Part shown: positions 19,525-31,642 of the stretch, piece by piece
Numbering within the stretch: position 1 is the first letter of the stretch
How the letters are laid out: each line of letters begins with the position of its first letter
Notes under the pieces: model-generated
What the model saw: the letters and a program-made list of their open reading frames with translations, nothing else
Told to the model about the DNA's origin: nothing
Databases searched by the model: none
Program-made: the position numbers and the translations under genes
Source of the DNA: Vandiemenella viatica
Taxonomy: Eukaryota; Arthropoda; Insecta; Orthoptera; Morabidae
DNA length: 64,000 nt
Assembly (NCBI GenBank): GCA_031002005.1
Contig: CM061919.1
Coordinates: 15,633,687-15,697,686 of the forward strand
Reading direction: 5' to 3'

Positions 19525-20118
19525 CTTGAAGAAATAAAATAATCTGATAATTATTATAGAAAATATCAAGACGAACTACGAACACAGTTTTCGGACCACT
19601 TCACAGCACAGTTATGATGGAACTGAAGTTATTGTAAGAAGCGGGATTTATACACTTCAAAGAAGTCACCTACAGGGAGCCGATTGGTTTTACAGTGATG
19701 CCTGACAATGCGTCAGTGCAACGGTACAGGAACAAAGTAGTATTGTTGCAGAAGCACAAACACCGAAAAGTTTATAAAATAAAATAAGGCTTGGAAGGTT
19801 CTGCTAATCCCAGCAGTTTAGACTGATGGAAAAGCACCGACACAGAACATGCGGTGAATATAACGGAATCTCAAAGCGTAGCATTAAAGACGAGGGATAA
19901 AAATATTTCAAAAATGAATAAACAAAAGTAACAGCAAGTGTAAGTAAATAAATAACATTTAATTTCTGAAAATACGACAATACGTAAAAATTCACGGAAC
20001 ATGAAACTAAAATGTAATTAATAAAAAAATTGGCAATTAATTCCTTATAACTGGTAAAATTTCGTGGCACACCTTTCACCTTGTAGCGGCACACCGGTTG
20101 CGGACCACCGGTTTAAGG

Positions 20119-20375
20119 CACCAAATATATTATTTAAATAAAACATTAACTGTACTTATTACGTTTGATTACAGTGTTCCATTCATTTTAACGTAATAAA
20201 CAAAAAACAAAGTAAAAAATACAAATTAACGCACTCGAAAGAGTAGAGGAGTGATATTTTGTATCTCGCAAACGAGCTGTATGTACCAGTGTGTTCAGTG
20301 ATGTTTATCTCAAACGGATTATAATTTCTTACCTTCTCACGAAGTCAAAAGATATACCGCGGATTCTGAACTTGA
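20119..20375. other. No recognisable feature
   Basis: AT-rich flank of the hAT element; no ORF, RNA gene or family detected. Confidence 0.5.
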
Positions 20376-20505
20376 CTTTTTGTCCACTTAGTTCTGATGT
20401 GTTTCCTTGCACTGTGGCGTAATGAGTGAGTTATTTTGCCTTTTGCACAATGTCGCCGATAGGTGATCGTTCTGCTCTTCTTTGCAGAAACTTTTAAAAT
20501 GTGAA
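20376..20505. repeat. Dispersed repeat C, copy 1
   Basis: Aligns over about 130 bases with 24527-24665: shared blocks TTGTCCACTTAGTT, CCTTGCACTGTGGCGT, CTGCACRATGTCGCC and CTTCTTNGCAGAAAC, in the same order and orientation. The copies lie 4.15 kb apart on either side of a LINE. The family is unassigned. Confidence 0.7.
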
Positions 20506-21059
20506 AAATACTGGTGCCATAATTGTTAATTGATGTTTCCGCAAGTCCCAGACAGAGGCAGCTTGCTTACATATTCATGATGGAATAGATTCGGCTTAAT
20601 AAAATCACTGTATCGTCTGCAAATTGGCAAAGCTAAAAGTATATAATTCAGGATAGATTATTCTTTGCATATGCATTTTTCTTTCGTGATTAATTCTGCT
20701 GCTTTGAAGCTGCTTATAATTTAGTTTGTGTTAAAACCTAATTTTTGGGAAAAACAATTTCCAAGTTTTTTTCCTTGGCTGAGAGATTTGGAAAATTTTG
20801 CTGCATAGCGTTATACTTCTTCCACCACGCAAAAATCAAACTAACGGCATCTCTTATTTAGTTATTCTTAATGGCATAACACGAAATAATTTGGACTTAA
20901 TTCTGTGCTGGCGGTGACCTCGACCTGGTAACTGGCCCTGTGATTCGACGTTGATTCAGAACTTGATTAGCCCCATTTGTGTTACACTACTCGCAATCTA
21001 AAGAATTTTAATAGCACGGTATCTGCAAAAAAGGAGAATTCCATCCGTAGTTTAATTTA
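20506..21059. other. No recognisable feature
   Basis: AT-rich sequence between repeat C and the LINE 3' end. Nothing recognised. Confidence 0.5.
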
Positions 21060-23290
21060 ATTAAATTGCAATGGAGCACACGCTCCGGTGGCAATTTCAC
21101 TAAACATCCATCTTCCCCTTTTCTTGCAACCACCTACAGTTGCCCTCAAAAAATTTTAACTTTAAATTCTTTCAACGTTTTTGGTAAATTACTCATCATT
21201 TCCCTTGGTAACTTATTCCAATCCCTGACACCCTTACCTAAAAAAGAGATTCTCCCCACACCCTTGTGCCTGAAATCCAGTGCCAGCTTGTGGTCATGGT
21301 CATATTTTCCCTTCCATGCACTACTTTTCATACCTACACCAATATCTTTTCATGCCTCATCACCAGTATACGCCTTATACACTCCCATGACCCTCTTCAC
21401 CGTCTTCCTGTCTTACAGTGAATCCCATTCCAGCTCTACATCTGTTACTGATTGTATTCTGCGATAATTTCCAGAAACAAATCTAGCAATTCTTTTTTGC
21501 ACCCTCTCCAACTCCTGTATTTGATATTCAAAATGTGGGTTCCATACTACACTACCATATTCGAGCAATGGTCTGACCAAAGTTTCGTAACCCAATTCCT
21601 TTACTTCCTTCGTACTTCTCATCAGTCATCACTCTCACCAATAAGTGTAGAACTTTGAAACCTTTTCCTACCACCTGTCCAATGTGTCCTGCCCAGTTAA
21701 GTTTATCAAATATAATGCCAAGATATTTACATTTCAAGTCCTCAGCAATAAATTCTTTCCCCTCCTTATAATCATAATTTTTTATTTGTGTATCTAATAA
21801 GCTGACTCTTCTTTGCATTTATCTTCATCCCATGTTTACGAGCCCAACTAGATATCCTGTCAAGATCACCCTGCATCTGTTTACAGTCCTCAACCGTTTT
21901 GATCCTTTTATGTAGCATTATGTCATCTGCAAAGACTCTAATCTCATATAGTAAACAATCAACACAATTATTCATTAGAATAATGAATAGCAATGGTCCC
22001 AATACGCTACCCTGCGGCACTTCCATTTTTACTTCCACTCGATTTGATACTGCATTTCCTAGCCTAAATTTCTGTTTTCTACCTTTTAAAAATTCTTCTA
22101 CCCAGAAAATCACTTTCTCATCCACTCCAATTGTTTTTTTACATATTTACTACCATTTTATGGCTCCCTCTGTCTAGTGCTACACTATCAATTTGGGCTC
22201 TCTTGTCCATTTCATCGGAAATATCTTGCATATATCCCATCAACTGAGATTCGCATGAATATCCTTGCCTTAAACCATGTTGCCTACTTGAAAACCACTT
22301 ACGTTCCTCACATATATTTCTGTTGTAGTGGCATATCAATCTCTCCGTTAATTTACCTACCACTGATGTCAAAATGACTGCCTATAATTTTCTATTCTAA
22401 TTCTCACCCCTCCTTTATGCACCGGCACTACTATCGCTTTTTTTCCAGTCCTGTGGTAAGCAGCAAGTATCTAGATTCATTTTAAATAATATTTCAAGAT
22501 AAGTTGCAATGTCACATCCGGCTACCTTTAAGATATCTGTAGTAACATTAACTACACCAGCCCCTTTACGTTTTTTCAGTATTCTTGTTTCCTTCTTGAT
22601 TTCCTCAGGATGTATTTCAAATTTTTTGGTATCTTCATTTCTAATTGTGTTTTTAAGCTCGTTATCCGAATTAGACCCTCCCGTTTCTGATTCATTGTCC
22701 CTAATGCTCTCACTAAACCAGTTACTTAAAATCTCTGCTTTTTTCAAATCCTCAGTAATATCATCTCCATCCTTATCTATAAGTGTCTCAACACCCTCCC
22801 TTCCCCCCAGTTTTCTAACATAGCCATAGAAATTTCTAGATGCATCAGTCAATGGTCCACCTGCACTGACAATACTCTTCATAAACCCATCTTTAGCGAC
22901 TTTCTTTGCTATTATTAAGTCCTTGTTTAGTTGTTTTAAATATTCCCTACTACACTGCTGTCTATTAGCTCTGTTATGTTCTCTTCTTACCAACTTCTTT
23001 AACCGCCTCACTTTTCTACAGGTTCTCTACTTCTCATTATTTTCTGCTTTGGAATAAATTTTTCTTCGCCCTTTCTTATCTCCTTGAACTCTTCCCACCT
23101 TGCCTCTACTGTACATGTGCCTTCCTTCCATTTGCTGAAACGTTCTCTGAAATATCTCTTCAAATTTCCTTCTTTATAATTGTACCTATTTCCTTCTTCA
23201 ATTTTGACTGCTGGTTCACCGAATCATCTTATATCCATCACAACTGCTTCATGATCACTTTTCACTTCGGGGTACCTTTAGTATATTAAT
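21060..23290 (-). mobile_element. CR1/Jockey-type LINE, copy 2 (5'-truncated)
   Basis: Same family and orientation as copy 1. The 3' end is marked by GGAGCACACGCTCC (a small hairpin), CGGTGGCAATTT and a TTTAAT-repeat tail at 21048-21070. The body encodes a reverse transcriptase and C-terminal domain in five overlapping frames. The 5' limit is near 23290, just within the endonuclease C-terminus (YPEVKSDHEAVVMDI, containing the final Asp-His). Target duplication was not found. Confidence 0.85.
21146..23290 (-). pseudogene. LINE endonuclease end, linker and reverse transcriptase (frameshifted)
   Basis: From the 5' side (minus): SDHEAVVMDI (end of AP endonuclease), KWKEGTCTVEARWEEFKEIR, the 198-codon ORF at 23011-22415 (YVRKLGGREGVETLIDKDGD; ILSNWFSESI; CDIATYLEILFKMNLDTCCL), HYNRNICEERKWFSSRQHGL, RQGYSCESQLMGYMQDISDE, FWVEEFLKGRKQKFRLGNAV, VPQGSVLGPLLFIILMN, VFADDIMLHKRIKTVEDCKQ (the FADD box, intact), GHIGQVVGKGFKVLHLLVRV, ERVQKRIARFVSGNYRRIQS and LALDFRHKGVGRISFLGKGV near the end. 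Motif A is damaged (a deletion in SVALDRGSHKMV). At least five frame changes make it non-functional. Confidence 0.85.
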
Positions 23291-24526
23291 ACTTTAGGAT
23301 TTTCCCCGTTAAGGAGGATTGTGCACTGGTGGAGTTGTTTTGTAAAATAATGATTGAATACCTCCTGTATTCCAAGAATTAAAATTAAGCATTTTAATGC
23401 TATATTATCTTGGTTACTATGATTGTGTTTTTAACTCCGGTGGCAATTATTTAATTTGTTATTTCGAGGGAGAGTAGTTCTAGCAGATTCCGCTTTATAT
23501 AAGGAGGGAGTTAAATTAATTAATCCCCGCTACTGTTACGGCTGGCAGGTTGAATTGACTTAGGTTCGTTCATACAATATTATCACTGGGCGATTTCTTT
23601 GATAGCATCAGCAAGAGACGCAAATTAGTACCCCGTGCATAAATGACTCCGTTGGCCCAAACAAAAACAAAAAAAGTCATATCAACGGAGTTGCTACTAT
23701 CCTCAATTAATATTTAATCACTCAATTAACTTCTTAAAGGATGCGTATAGGAAAAATCATTATTACTAGTCAATGATCATAGCAATGTACTTTTTTTTGA
23801 CTGAAGATATTTAATACTTTCGTTCACTTTCCAACTCCGTCAACGCTTAATGCCTACACAATTGCTCGTACAATATTTTATAGACATTGATATTATATTT
23901 TATTTACTTTTCTCATGTTAACATCTTGTGCTCCATGTTAGTACGACCGATACATTTTGCCCCTATTCAACTACCTTCCTTTCTCACTACTACCAACTGT
24001 TAAGACCTTATGCTACCAATGTTAACATATAAACATCCTACTAATGATGTTCAACCATACTTAATTTCAAAATATACACATTACATTTATTATCTTACAT
24101 ATTAATTATTGGTAAAATGAGAATTTCACATTATTGATATGAAAATGAAAATAAATTTTTCGACATTGAATAATCAGAAATGACAGAGGGAACAGAGATT
24201 ATTTTTGTAATTGACTGATTATTACTCTTTGTCAAATGAAACTATCTACTACATGCATCTTCAACGGGTACTGAATGTTGTGCATTTTAAATGGAACAAT
24301 TGCATAGTCAATTTTAGTAACATTAATAATAAAACATGAGTTACCACTTTTAAAATTGAAGCAAATGACAAACCTCAAAACAACTAAAATAAATTGAAAC
24401 ATGAGACACTGTTAAAGTTTCTTAACATCGTCATCATATTACGACAGGGAATTATGAATTGAACATAAGACAATTCTTTACGTTCGTCAGGGTAGAATTA
24501 CCTCGGGGTCGTTTCTGGCATCTTTA
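23291..24526. other. No recognisable gene; short LINE 3'-end echo
   Basis: AT-rich. At 23437-23458 the sequence ACTCCGGTGGCAATTATTTA repeats the LINE 3' terminal block seen at 10160 and 21085, so a very short 3' fragment of that family may sit here. Otherwise nothing recognised. Confidence 0.45.
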
Positions 24527-24665
24527 AGTTATTGTCCACTTAGTTGTGATGTGCTGCCTTGCACTGTGGCGTTATGAGGGTGATATCTTGCCTTCTGCAC
24601 GATGTCGCCCGTAAGGTGTCGCTCTGCGCTTCTTGGCAGAAACGCCTTTTAGCTGCCGCAGTACT
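24527..24665. repeat. Dispersed repeat C, copy 2
   Basis: Homologue of 20376-20505 (see there). This copy is the more CpG-rich, with CCCGTAAGGTGTCGCTCTG where copy 1 has CCGATAGGTGATCGTTCTG, the kind of change expected from CpG decay in copy 1. Confidence 0.7.
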
Positions 24666-27600
24666 TACGCTTGGTCCAACGAATAACAAACCAGAAGTGA
24701 GTCCCTGGTGGCGCGCGAGTCAAAACTGTATTCCCCTCCGCGTCTCACCCTCGGCATACAATATCATCCACCACTCCCTTCGCAAATCGTGACCTCTCGA
24801 GCTCAATGCCAACGTTCTTTACCATGTCTATTGTGTGATTGGCGTAGGTTGTTAATGACGTCCACAGCCGCCAAACTTCTTCTGAAATATTTGTATTTAA
24901 AGTAATAAAAATGTTAATTAAACATGATCATATGAAGCGTGACGTAACATTATGGAGGATATTGAGAGAAATTTGAATGGGAATTCCTTGCCCTGCTTCT
25001 CCAAGGACGCCGCGGCCTATGGTTAGCCATGTTGGAGGATTAGTCTTCATTGCTCAAAACTCTAATCAGAGAGCGTGCCATTTGCTCTAGAAATTCCGTG
25101 CAGTATTCTTCTCACTCAACATAGTCTCAATGGTTTTGGGAGCAGAGTACCCTATAGGTGGCTGCAATGCTTACCCCCCTCTAAATATCCAGTGGTCGCC
25201 CAGGTATTTACCAAATCAGTTACGCCTTGCTGAACTTCTCAACGAGGACTAGGCTGAGTCCCTAACAACCCAGTCGCTAGGAACGTACTAATTTACTATT
25301 AAAGTACTATAGATTAAATGCGATATCATCCATCGTGATATGTACGCGAGTGATATTTGAATATTTAGCTGGGTAGCGTGTGGAATGATGGTTTCTTCTG
25401 AATAGCGCATTAGTTCCTTAATCTCCTTAGAAAGGTTAAAATGTTACGTTTTTAGTGTTACATGAGAGAATTACGTCGTTTCGCGTTGAGTGTTCTTTGA
25501 CACTGTCAGACGATATACCACTGCTTCCAGTTCTCATCTTTTGCTCATGCTTTTAGGTGGTTAGCCCAGTTAGTAAAAGTTATGCCCTTCTTTCTTGATA
25601 TGGTGTAGGTCAAGTATAAGTAATTTAAATCGAGGCTAGTTAACGACTAACATTCGGAAGGACACAGGGTTGATCTCCAGTCAGTCAATCCAGTTCTGGG
25701 GTATTAAACATTTTTCCCCATAATTATTCCGGGTAATATCTGGAATAACTCCTTTAGAAGACAAACGGCTAATTCCTTTCCTCTCTTTGTCTATAATACT
25801 TTCACCACTAAAATGACCTCCACACCTCTGTATAGTCCAAAGTAGGAAAAAGTAAATAAAATTACACCCTTAACACAAGGTTGTCCTGTGAAATAGGCTT
25901 GTTACCTGCTTCGGCTTATTGATCTGAAGGATTTACTTGTTGGCTTGTTTAAAGATGGTCCTATTTGAAACTTTCTGCTGAAAGGTTTGTTTCATTACAC
26001 TCCTACATCACAGGACTTTCATCATTTCTAGAATTTTTGACTGCCTATTTTCCAACAAATTCTTTGGCGAGAGCCGCTCTTTGCCTCAGGAATCAAACCA
26101 GTGTCCTCAGTACTCCAGGTTTAGACAAAGCTAAGTGGCTACGATCTGTGAGAGGACACCGATGGGCCCGGTGTACATATAATCTATTAGTGTTGTGTTG
26201 CATCCTGGAAATTTTCATGTTCTGTGTGTGAAAAGTGTATTTTTTGTTTTTTGTGTACTGTCTAGTTTATGAGGCAGATATCTTGAATCGTCCCAGAATT
26301 AAGCTAGATGACTGCGCGAAATCGCAGTCAGTTCGAGCCAGCGACCGCTCCCAGGCCAGTGCGCAACTCCTCAGCGCAATAAGCCACAGCAACGAGTTTC
26401 CATTTGCTTTTCTTATAGTAGTGAAGCATTTACGTTTGTAAGGAAATATCTTCGTAACCTTCATCATACATTATATTCTACAATTCCTACGCTTAGTGGA
26501 GAGTTAATCTTTAATGTCCAAGTTTGATTAAGGCTTTCAGTGTAGTCTGATAAAAATTCGATCACTAGTTTTTGCGTGATCGCATTAAACGAAAAATCAA
26601 CTCTTATTTTTTTATTTATCATATGTTTGACGCCACATCAAAATAAAACATTCCCTGTTTTACCCGCGTTGCTGTGGTTTGTTCATAAGGAAATCGGTCA
26701 AACTCCGACCAGCAGTTCTTGTGCGAATTCTTACCATTCAAACTTGCAGACGGAAAGATACATTTTTTTTTTTAACTGTTGATTCCTTATGTATACGTTA
26801 TTAATAGCACCGCAACTCATTTTAAAAAAAAAAAAATGTCCCAAATGTACAGACTTTTTCCTAATCGGTTTTATTATAAGTATTTATTTATTTAACGACA
26901 TAATCTCCTATGTTACAACCAATGACATAAACTATCACTACGTGCAGTTTGGTTAGAATCTGACGTCATGTGTAGACAGACAGATAAAAAATTTTTTTTT
27001 GCGGTTTTGACGCTCTATCATCAATAGACTACTGTGCGTTACAATTAATCTTTTTGAAATGAATTTCAAGTACAAACACAATTTGTTTACAGTCTGATTA
27101 TATGGTATGGGTAGATAGATTTAACGCTAAGGAATTTATTGCACAAATGTTTAGCTAGTTTTTCAATTCGCGACAGACTAGAATAGCAATTTAATTGGTA
27201 CGAGTTACTTGTATGAATATTACGCGAATTATACCGAACTGTTTTTGATTCTTTGACAGAATACGTCCTATAGAATTTCTTCTTCCAATGTCGACGGGAC
27301 TCAACCAGCCATGGAGTCTTCCACAACCGCAGGTGCTATTAATGTCGTAAGTATTAAATTGTAACGTATCTTCTTCGTGTAAGTAACGGGTACGCCATAG
27401 GGAAGTTAAGTATAAATGATAATGCAATTACAACAACACTGAGTTTGAGTTTTTCCTCAATAGTAGATAATCTTTTGTTCATCACGGCAGATTTTCCTTT
27501 TCTATTACGAACGTTTCCAGTTTAATTCATCTGCCTTTGACTCGGTTATTGAATTTATGGATTACTTCGGAGAAGTCCAAGGCTGGTCTTACCTGAAGGA

Positions 27601-27952
27601 TCCGAAACGCATGCAGAATGGGACAGGACAACAAAACCTTGTAACTTTGTAATGTTACTGGAGCTTATCTAGGGCTTATATGAGGATTTTTAAGAATTTT
27701 TTTTTGTGTTTTTGTGTGTAGCAGAATGTTTACATAGATCACGAGAGGCAAAATGTTGTATTATTGATGCTTAGTGGAAGAACAGCATTTACTGGATATA
27801 TCAGCCGAATTACGCCATGATCAGAAAGTTGTGGACGTCTGTGAGTAGGAGTGATCAGGCGAGATGAACGCTTTCTCATCGCGGAGCAGCGCGAGGGAGC
27901 GTATGTTCGCTAGTGAGAGTTGAGCAGTGACGGACCTATAGGCATTAAGCCG
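24666..27952. other. No recognisable gene
   Basis: About 3.3 kb of AT-rich DNA with a few GC-balanced patches. I see a small perfect hairpin (GACTGCG/CGCAGTC near 26310-26329) and short A or T runs, but no repeat family. ORFs at 25965-26231 (plus) and 27087-27326 (minus) have no recognisable motif and are probably chance. Confidence 0.5.
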
Positions 27953-28812
27953 GCCACACACAGAACCGGGCGGGGCAGGGCGGGGCGGGGCGCGACGAGT
28001 CGCCTGACTTGCCCTGTCGTGCTGCTGTCACACAAAGAACGAGGCGGGGCACGAAAAGTCAAACATTTAGCAAATTTTCTTCTTGCCCCAGTCACCTGTC
28101 AGTGAACTCAGTGGGAGCATACTGGTGTATCATTTTGAAATGGATGCAGATGAGGAGGCCGTTTTGTTAATTTGGAACTATCTGCAGCTCTTGGACCACA
28201 ATGTTAACAACAGAGAGATGTGGGAACACCCTATAAACCTGAAAAGGAATATAGGAAGTTTTATTTCTGAGCTTCGAGCCGACCCAGACAAGTTTTTTAA
28301 TTATTGTCGCATGTCAATTTCGATATTCGACTTTGTACTTGAGAGCATTGGGAGCAGAATAGAAAAGCAAAATACCAACTGGAGAACAGCCATACCCCCA
28401 GAGGAGCGGCTTTTGATAACCTTAAGGTATGTATGTTGGTCCTCTTTTCCTGATCATTAGTTATTCAACCATATAATAACACTGTATAGTCATATAAATT
28501 TTAAATCTTACAGTTATACATGGCACACATACAAATCAGTCGAATATTCGAAACACAACACAACCAGACCGCGAGATAGTGGACCCCGGGGAGGGAGGGT
28601 GGGTCCCGTGACAGCGCATGCGCAGAACGTTCTGCCCGGCAGCGACTTGCCCCGGGGCATAATTTGTTTCAGCTTCGCATTTTGCCCCGGGGCGTCTTTT
28701 CGACGTGCCCTGCCCCGCCCGGTCCTGTGTGATGCTCCATAGGCGCCCGTGCATTTCCCGTCGCACAAGACGCCCCGGGGCAGAATGCCCTGCCCCGCCC
28801 GGTTCTTCCTGG
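27953..28812 (+). mobile_element. PIF/Harbinger-type element with GC-rich ends
   Basis: The left end CACACACAGAACCGGGCGGG continues GCAGGGC. It is matched, inverted, at 28707-28735 (reverse complement CATCACACAGGACCGGGCGG). A second inverted copy of the core GAACCGGGCGGGGCAGGGC lies at 28787-28810, so the right end is doubled. Between them is the first exon of a HARBI1-like transposase. The remaining catalytic exons are absent, so the copy is non-autonomous. The expected 3-bp target duplication is not resolved because the ends are ambiguous. Confidence 0.75.
28141..28436 (+). pseudogene. HARBI1-like transposase, first exon only
   Basis: Open from MDADEEAVLLIWNYL to a splice donor (CTTAAG then GTATGT at 28437). 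It carries the N-terminal region of PIF/Harbinger nucleases: EMWEHPINLKRNIGSFISEL, RADPDKFFNYCRMSISIFDF, VLESIGSRIEKQNTNWRTAI, PPEERLLITLR. In the family the next residues (beginning the helix before the first catalytic Asp) are in the following exon, and the split Arg codon here is consistent with that. No downstream exon is present before the right terminal repeat at 28707, so the DDE nuclease core is missing. The exon itself has no stop or frameshift, so the deletion may be recent, or the exon may be maintained by chance. Confidence 0.85.
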
Positions 28813-30252
28813 AGTGAAACATTGTTTGGTTGATAGCTGAAATCATTTCGATGATTGATGCGGAATAAGTGAAGGTTGGCCGAGTGTTTATTTGTTGTCA
28901 TGTTATAGAAAATTTACCGAGGGCTCATTACATTGTCTGGAGACTAATTAGCATGCAATTAGAATGTACCCTAGCAAGAGTTAGGCGTCCTATTATAGGG
29001 GCAAAATAACTAGTGCTCTGAAGCACCATTCGGCAAAGCAAGGGAAGGAAAGCGAAAAATAATGAATTTTAAAATGTGAAAATTCCGAACTTAAAGCAGA
29101 AATATGAGAATTACGGTCAGAAAGGAAACAAAGGAAAAAAACTAATAGGTGCTAAGAATGCGGTTTAAACGCATGAGTAGTTCCGAATATTGTAGGCAGC
29201 TTTGGTGAACTATCAATAAATGGAAATGACATAGATTTGACGGTTTGCGACCTGTTAAATCTAAACATGAATATATCATACTTTGGGACAAATTTTCTGT
29301 ACATGCGGTGAGCATCAGTTACTTTTTTGAATACTGCGTATCTACTCCGCAGTTTTGTGGCTGAATTTTTAATAGTGGTAGAAATGATCATTTGAGAGAT
29401 GTTTTCTCAGAAATAGTATTGCACTCCAGGCAACAATTACACATTTGATTTGGTAGGTGATTAACAGCCAGCGGTAGACATCCTAGCTGGTTCACAAAGG
29501 AATAACCCTTTCCCTTCCGCCTCTTCTGCCTCATCCGTATAAGGTGATCAATCCTACACAACTCGCGTTAGTTTTGCTCGACCCACATACTAGTTTAATA
29601 GCAGTATTAAAAATCGTTAGAGAGTTATTTAAACTGTTTCCAACTGATGGTGGTGCACATTATAATCACGCTAATATATTATGAAGAATGTGGCGTGCTG
29701 ATCCAGCTATTCACGAAACTGTCTAACTATTTAATAACAATCCTGTATTATCCCAGACCAGCGTTCAGTTCAGAGACCACGTCGTCTCTTGCCGAACCAC
29801 AATACGTATCCTGCCGGTTGTACTTCGAATTAAAATGCGCGAACCTGCTCGATGTTCAGTGATGACCAACAACCTTTCGTCATCAGATTACCAAATTCTA
29901 CAGTAATTACCGAACACTTTAGCTGATAAAAATCTATACGACCATTATTTGCTAGATACACAATTTAATTCATATACACATGAGAGAAGTGACATACAGA
30001 AACAGTTCGTCACTGGACTACTTAATGACTGAAACCTGGAAATTAATGCACAAAAAAATTTCATACTGAACGAAGATGTTGAGTGTAGAGTAAGTCAACA
30101 TTTAAATATGTATATGACGAATGTATGTATTATTTGCGAATGTATATAAAAAGAAAATTAGGAATATTATATTTGATTTGAAGCTATATTATCTATTTCA
30201 CTCTACGCGGCGCAGTTAAAAATACAATTTTAACCGCACACGTAACATTATA
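28813..30252. other. No recognisable gene
   Basis: AT-rich. Short ORFs such as 29152-29391 (minus) and 29647-29862 (plus) show no known motif. Nothing else seen. Confidence 0.5.
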
Positions 30253-31047
30253 AAACACACTGAAGTGCCAAAAATCATGGGATACCCCTACTACCTTGTG
30301 AGATCCCCCTTTCACCGGCGAAATATATCAACCCGTCGTGACTTTGACTTAACAAGTAGTCTACAATCCCCTGAAGATGTATTCAGCCATGCTTCCTCTA
30401 GAGCAGTCCATAATTACAAAAGTGCTGCCGGTGCAGGACGTTGTGCATGGTCTGACGTCAGTTCAGTTTGACTAGTGGTCCTAGACGATGCCATGTAAGC
30501 ACAGCCTATTCCACCAGCTTGCACAGTGCCTTCCTGACAAACTATTAGTTCTTACCAACTGGAACCGTGACTCGTCTGACTACGCAACATTTAGAGTGCA
30601 ACCGATAAGTTCACGAGCCCGGCAGAGGCGCTTTGTTAGCAGGCGCACGGTCCGTCTTCAGCCGCCATGAACGCACTGTACGCTCCGACCCACATTGAGT
30701 GTTGCTGTTCTTTGACGTCGCAGATTTCTGTCATTAAGTAGGCGTGGTCGGCCTCTACAGTGTCCATGGCGAGAGGTAACAATTAACAACACACTCTTCA
30801 CCATGTGGATCGAAAAATGGTGAAGTCATGAATAATTTCTGAAAAGGAATGTCCTATGCATTTAGCGCCAATTACCATTCCACATTCAAAGTCTATTAAT
30901 TAATGTCATACCGCTATAATCACAGCAAAACTTTCGTATGAATCATGAGAATATAAATAAAAACACTTATACGTTTCTTCAGCGGTGCTACCACCTTCTC
31001 GATATTTGCATCTTCCTATCCTAAGACTTGTGGCACCTCACTGGATA
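30253..31047 (-). mobile_element. Tc1-like transposon, internally deleted
   Basis: The left end CACTGAAGTGCCAAAAATCA (30258 on) and the right end, reverse complemented, CAGTGAGGTGCCACAAGTCT (31043 leftward) are inverted repeats, continuing to a shared GGATA. A TA lies outside each end. The interior, antisense, matches a widespread insect Tc1-like family that I recognise from blocks such as AGCCATGCTTCCTCTAGAGC, GCTGCCGGTGCAGGACGTTG, CACCAGCTTGCACAGTGCCT and GAATGTCCTATGCATTTAGC. The length of about 790 bases is short of the roughly 1.3 kb expected, and stops are frequent. Confidence 0.8.
30330..30945 (-). pseudogene. Tc1-like transposase remnant
   Basis: Antisense remains of the transposase gene inside 30253-31047. 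The N-terminal segment is on the right: the region around 30840-30900 corresponds to the conserved IGHSISE/ERG-type helix-turn-helix start of this family. The C-terminal segment is on the left, around 30380-30430. All three frames carry stops, and blocks are lost between them (notably around 30470, where the family has several hundred more bases). No catalytic DDE residues can be placed with confidence. Confidence 0.65.
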
Positions 31048-31642
31048 AGCCCATTACAGGCTGATTTCAAATTTACTTGTTTCAAATCTCGTAGTGATGG
31101 ATATCATAAATCTTGACTGTTGTAGACTTTCTTTTGAATACTCTTCTGGAAGCATTGGTTCGTCTGCCATCCTTTCACGAAAACAAGGGTATCTTTTTTA
31201 TTCACAGTTCATTTTATAATAGGACATAACCTAAATGACGGTTACAACAGTACAAGTCATCCAACAGTTTGATCGTATCCACCGTGTGCTGGTGACTATG
31301 CAGTGTGTTCCAATAATGGCAATCGACATTTTATGCCAGCTTCCACACACCCATAGCCAGGGGTATTCTTGAATATTCCACAATCCGATCGTGCGGTATT
31401 GGACCTCAAGGTTTGAAAATTCTCATTACTCTGAAAATCAATAAGAATTTATACCTATTCATTTTGTTGTGAACTGTAAATTATTGCTAGAGATACAGGT
31501 GCTAGAAATTTGTAAAATTTTCGTGACGAGGAAACGTGCTGTCATTCATAATAAAGTGCCGAGAATCATATATCTCTATAATACTAAGATCTCGTTTTCC
31601 TTAAGCCCAGATTCAAGTTCTCGTACTGGAAAGTCACATCAT

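Larger units (their letters stand above)
8904..20110 (-). mobile_element. hAT DNA transposon (ZBED5-like), split by nested insertions
   Basis: Terminal inverted repeats CAGTGGTCCGCAAC (8904-8917) and GTTGCGGACCACCG (20097-20110) differ at one base. They are flanked by an 8-bp target duplication, TTTTAAGG at 8896-8903 and GTTTAAGG at 20111-20118 (7 of 8), as expected for hAT. The element's own sequence is only about 1.8 kb (8904-9791 and 19192-20110); the rest is a 9.4-kb insertion stack. On the minus strand it encodes a BED-finger N-terminus at the right and the hAT dimerisation region at the left, with the central catalytic part deleted. The family is the one domesticated in vertebrates as ZBED5/SCAND3-type genes. 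Confidence 0.85.

Noticed and set aside
28514..28901. Two overlapping minus-strand ORFs rich in Gly, Arg and Pro
   Set aside because: They read through the CpG-rich Harbinger terminal repeats; composition explains the openness.
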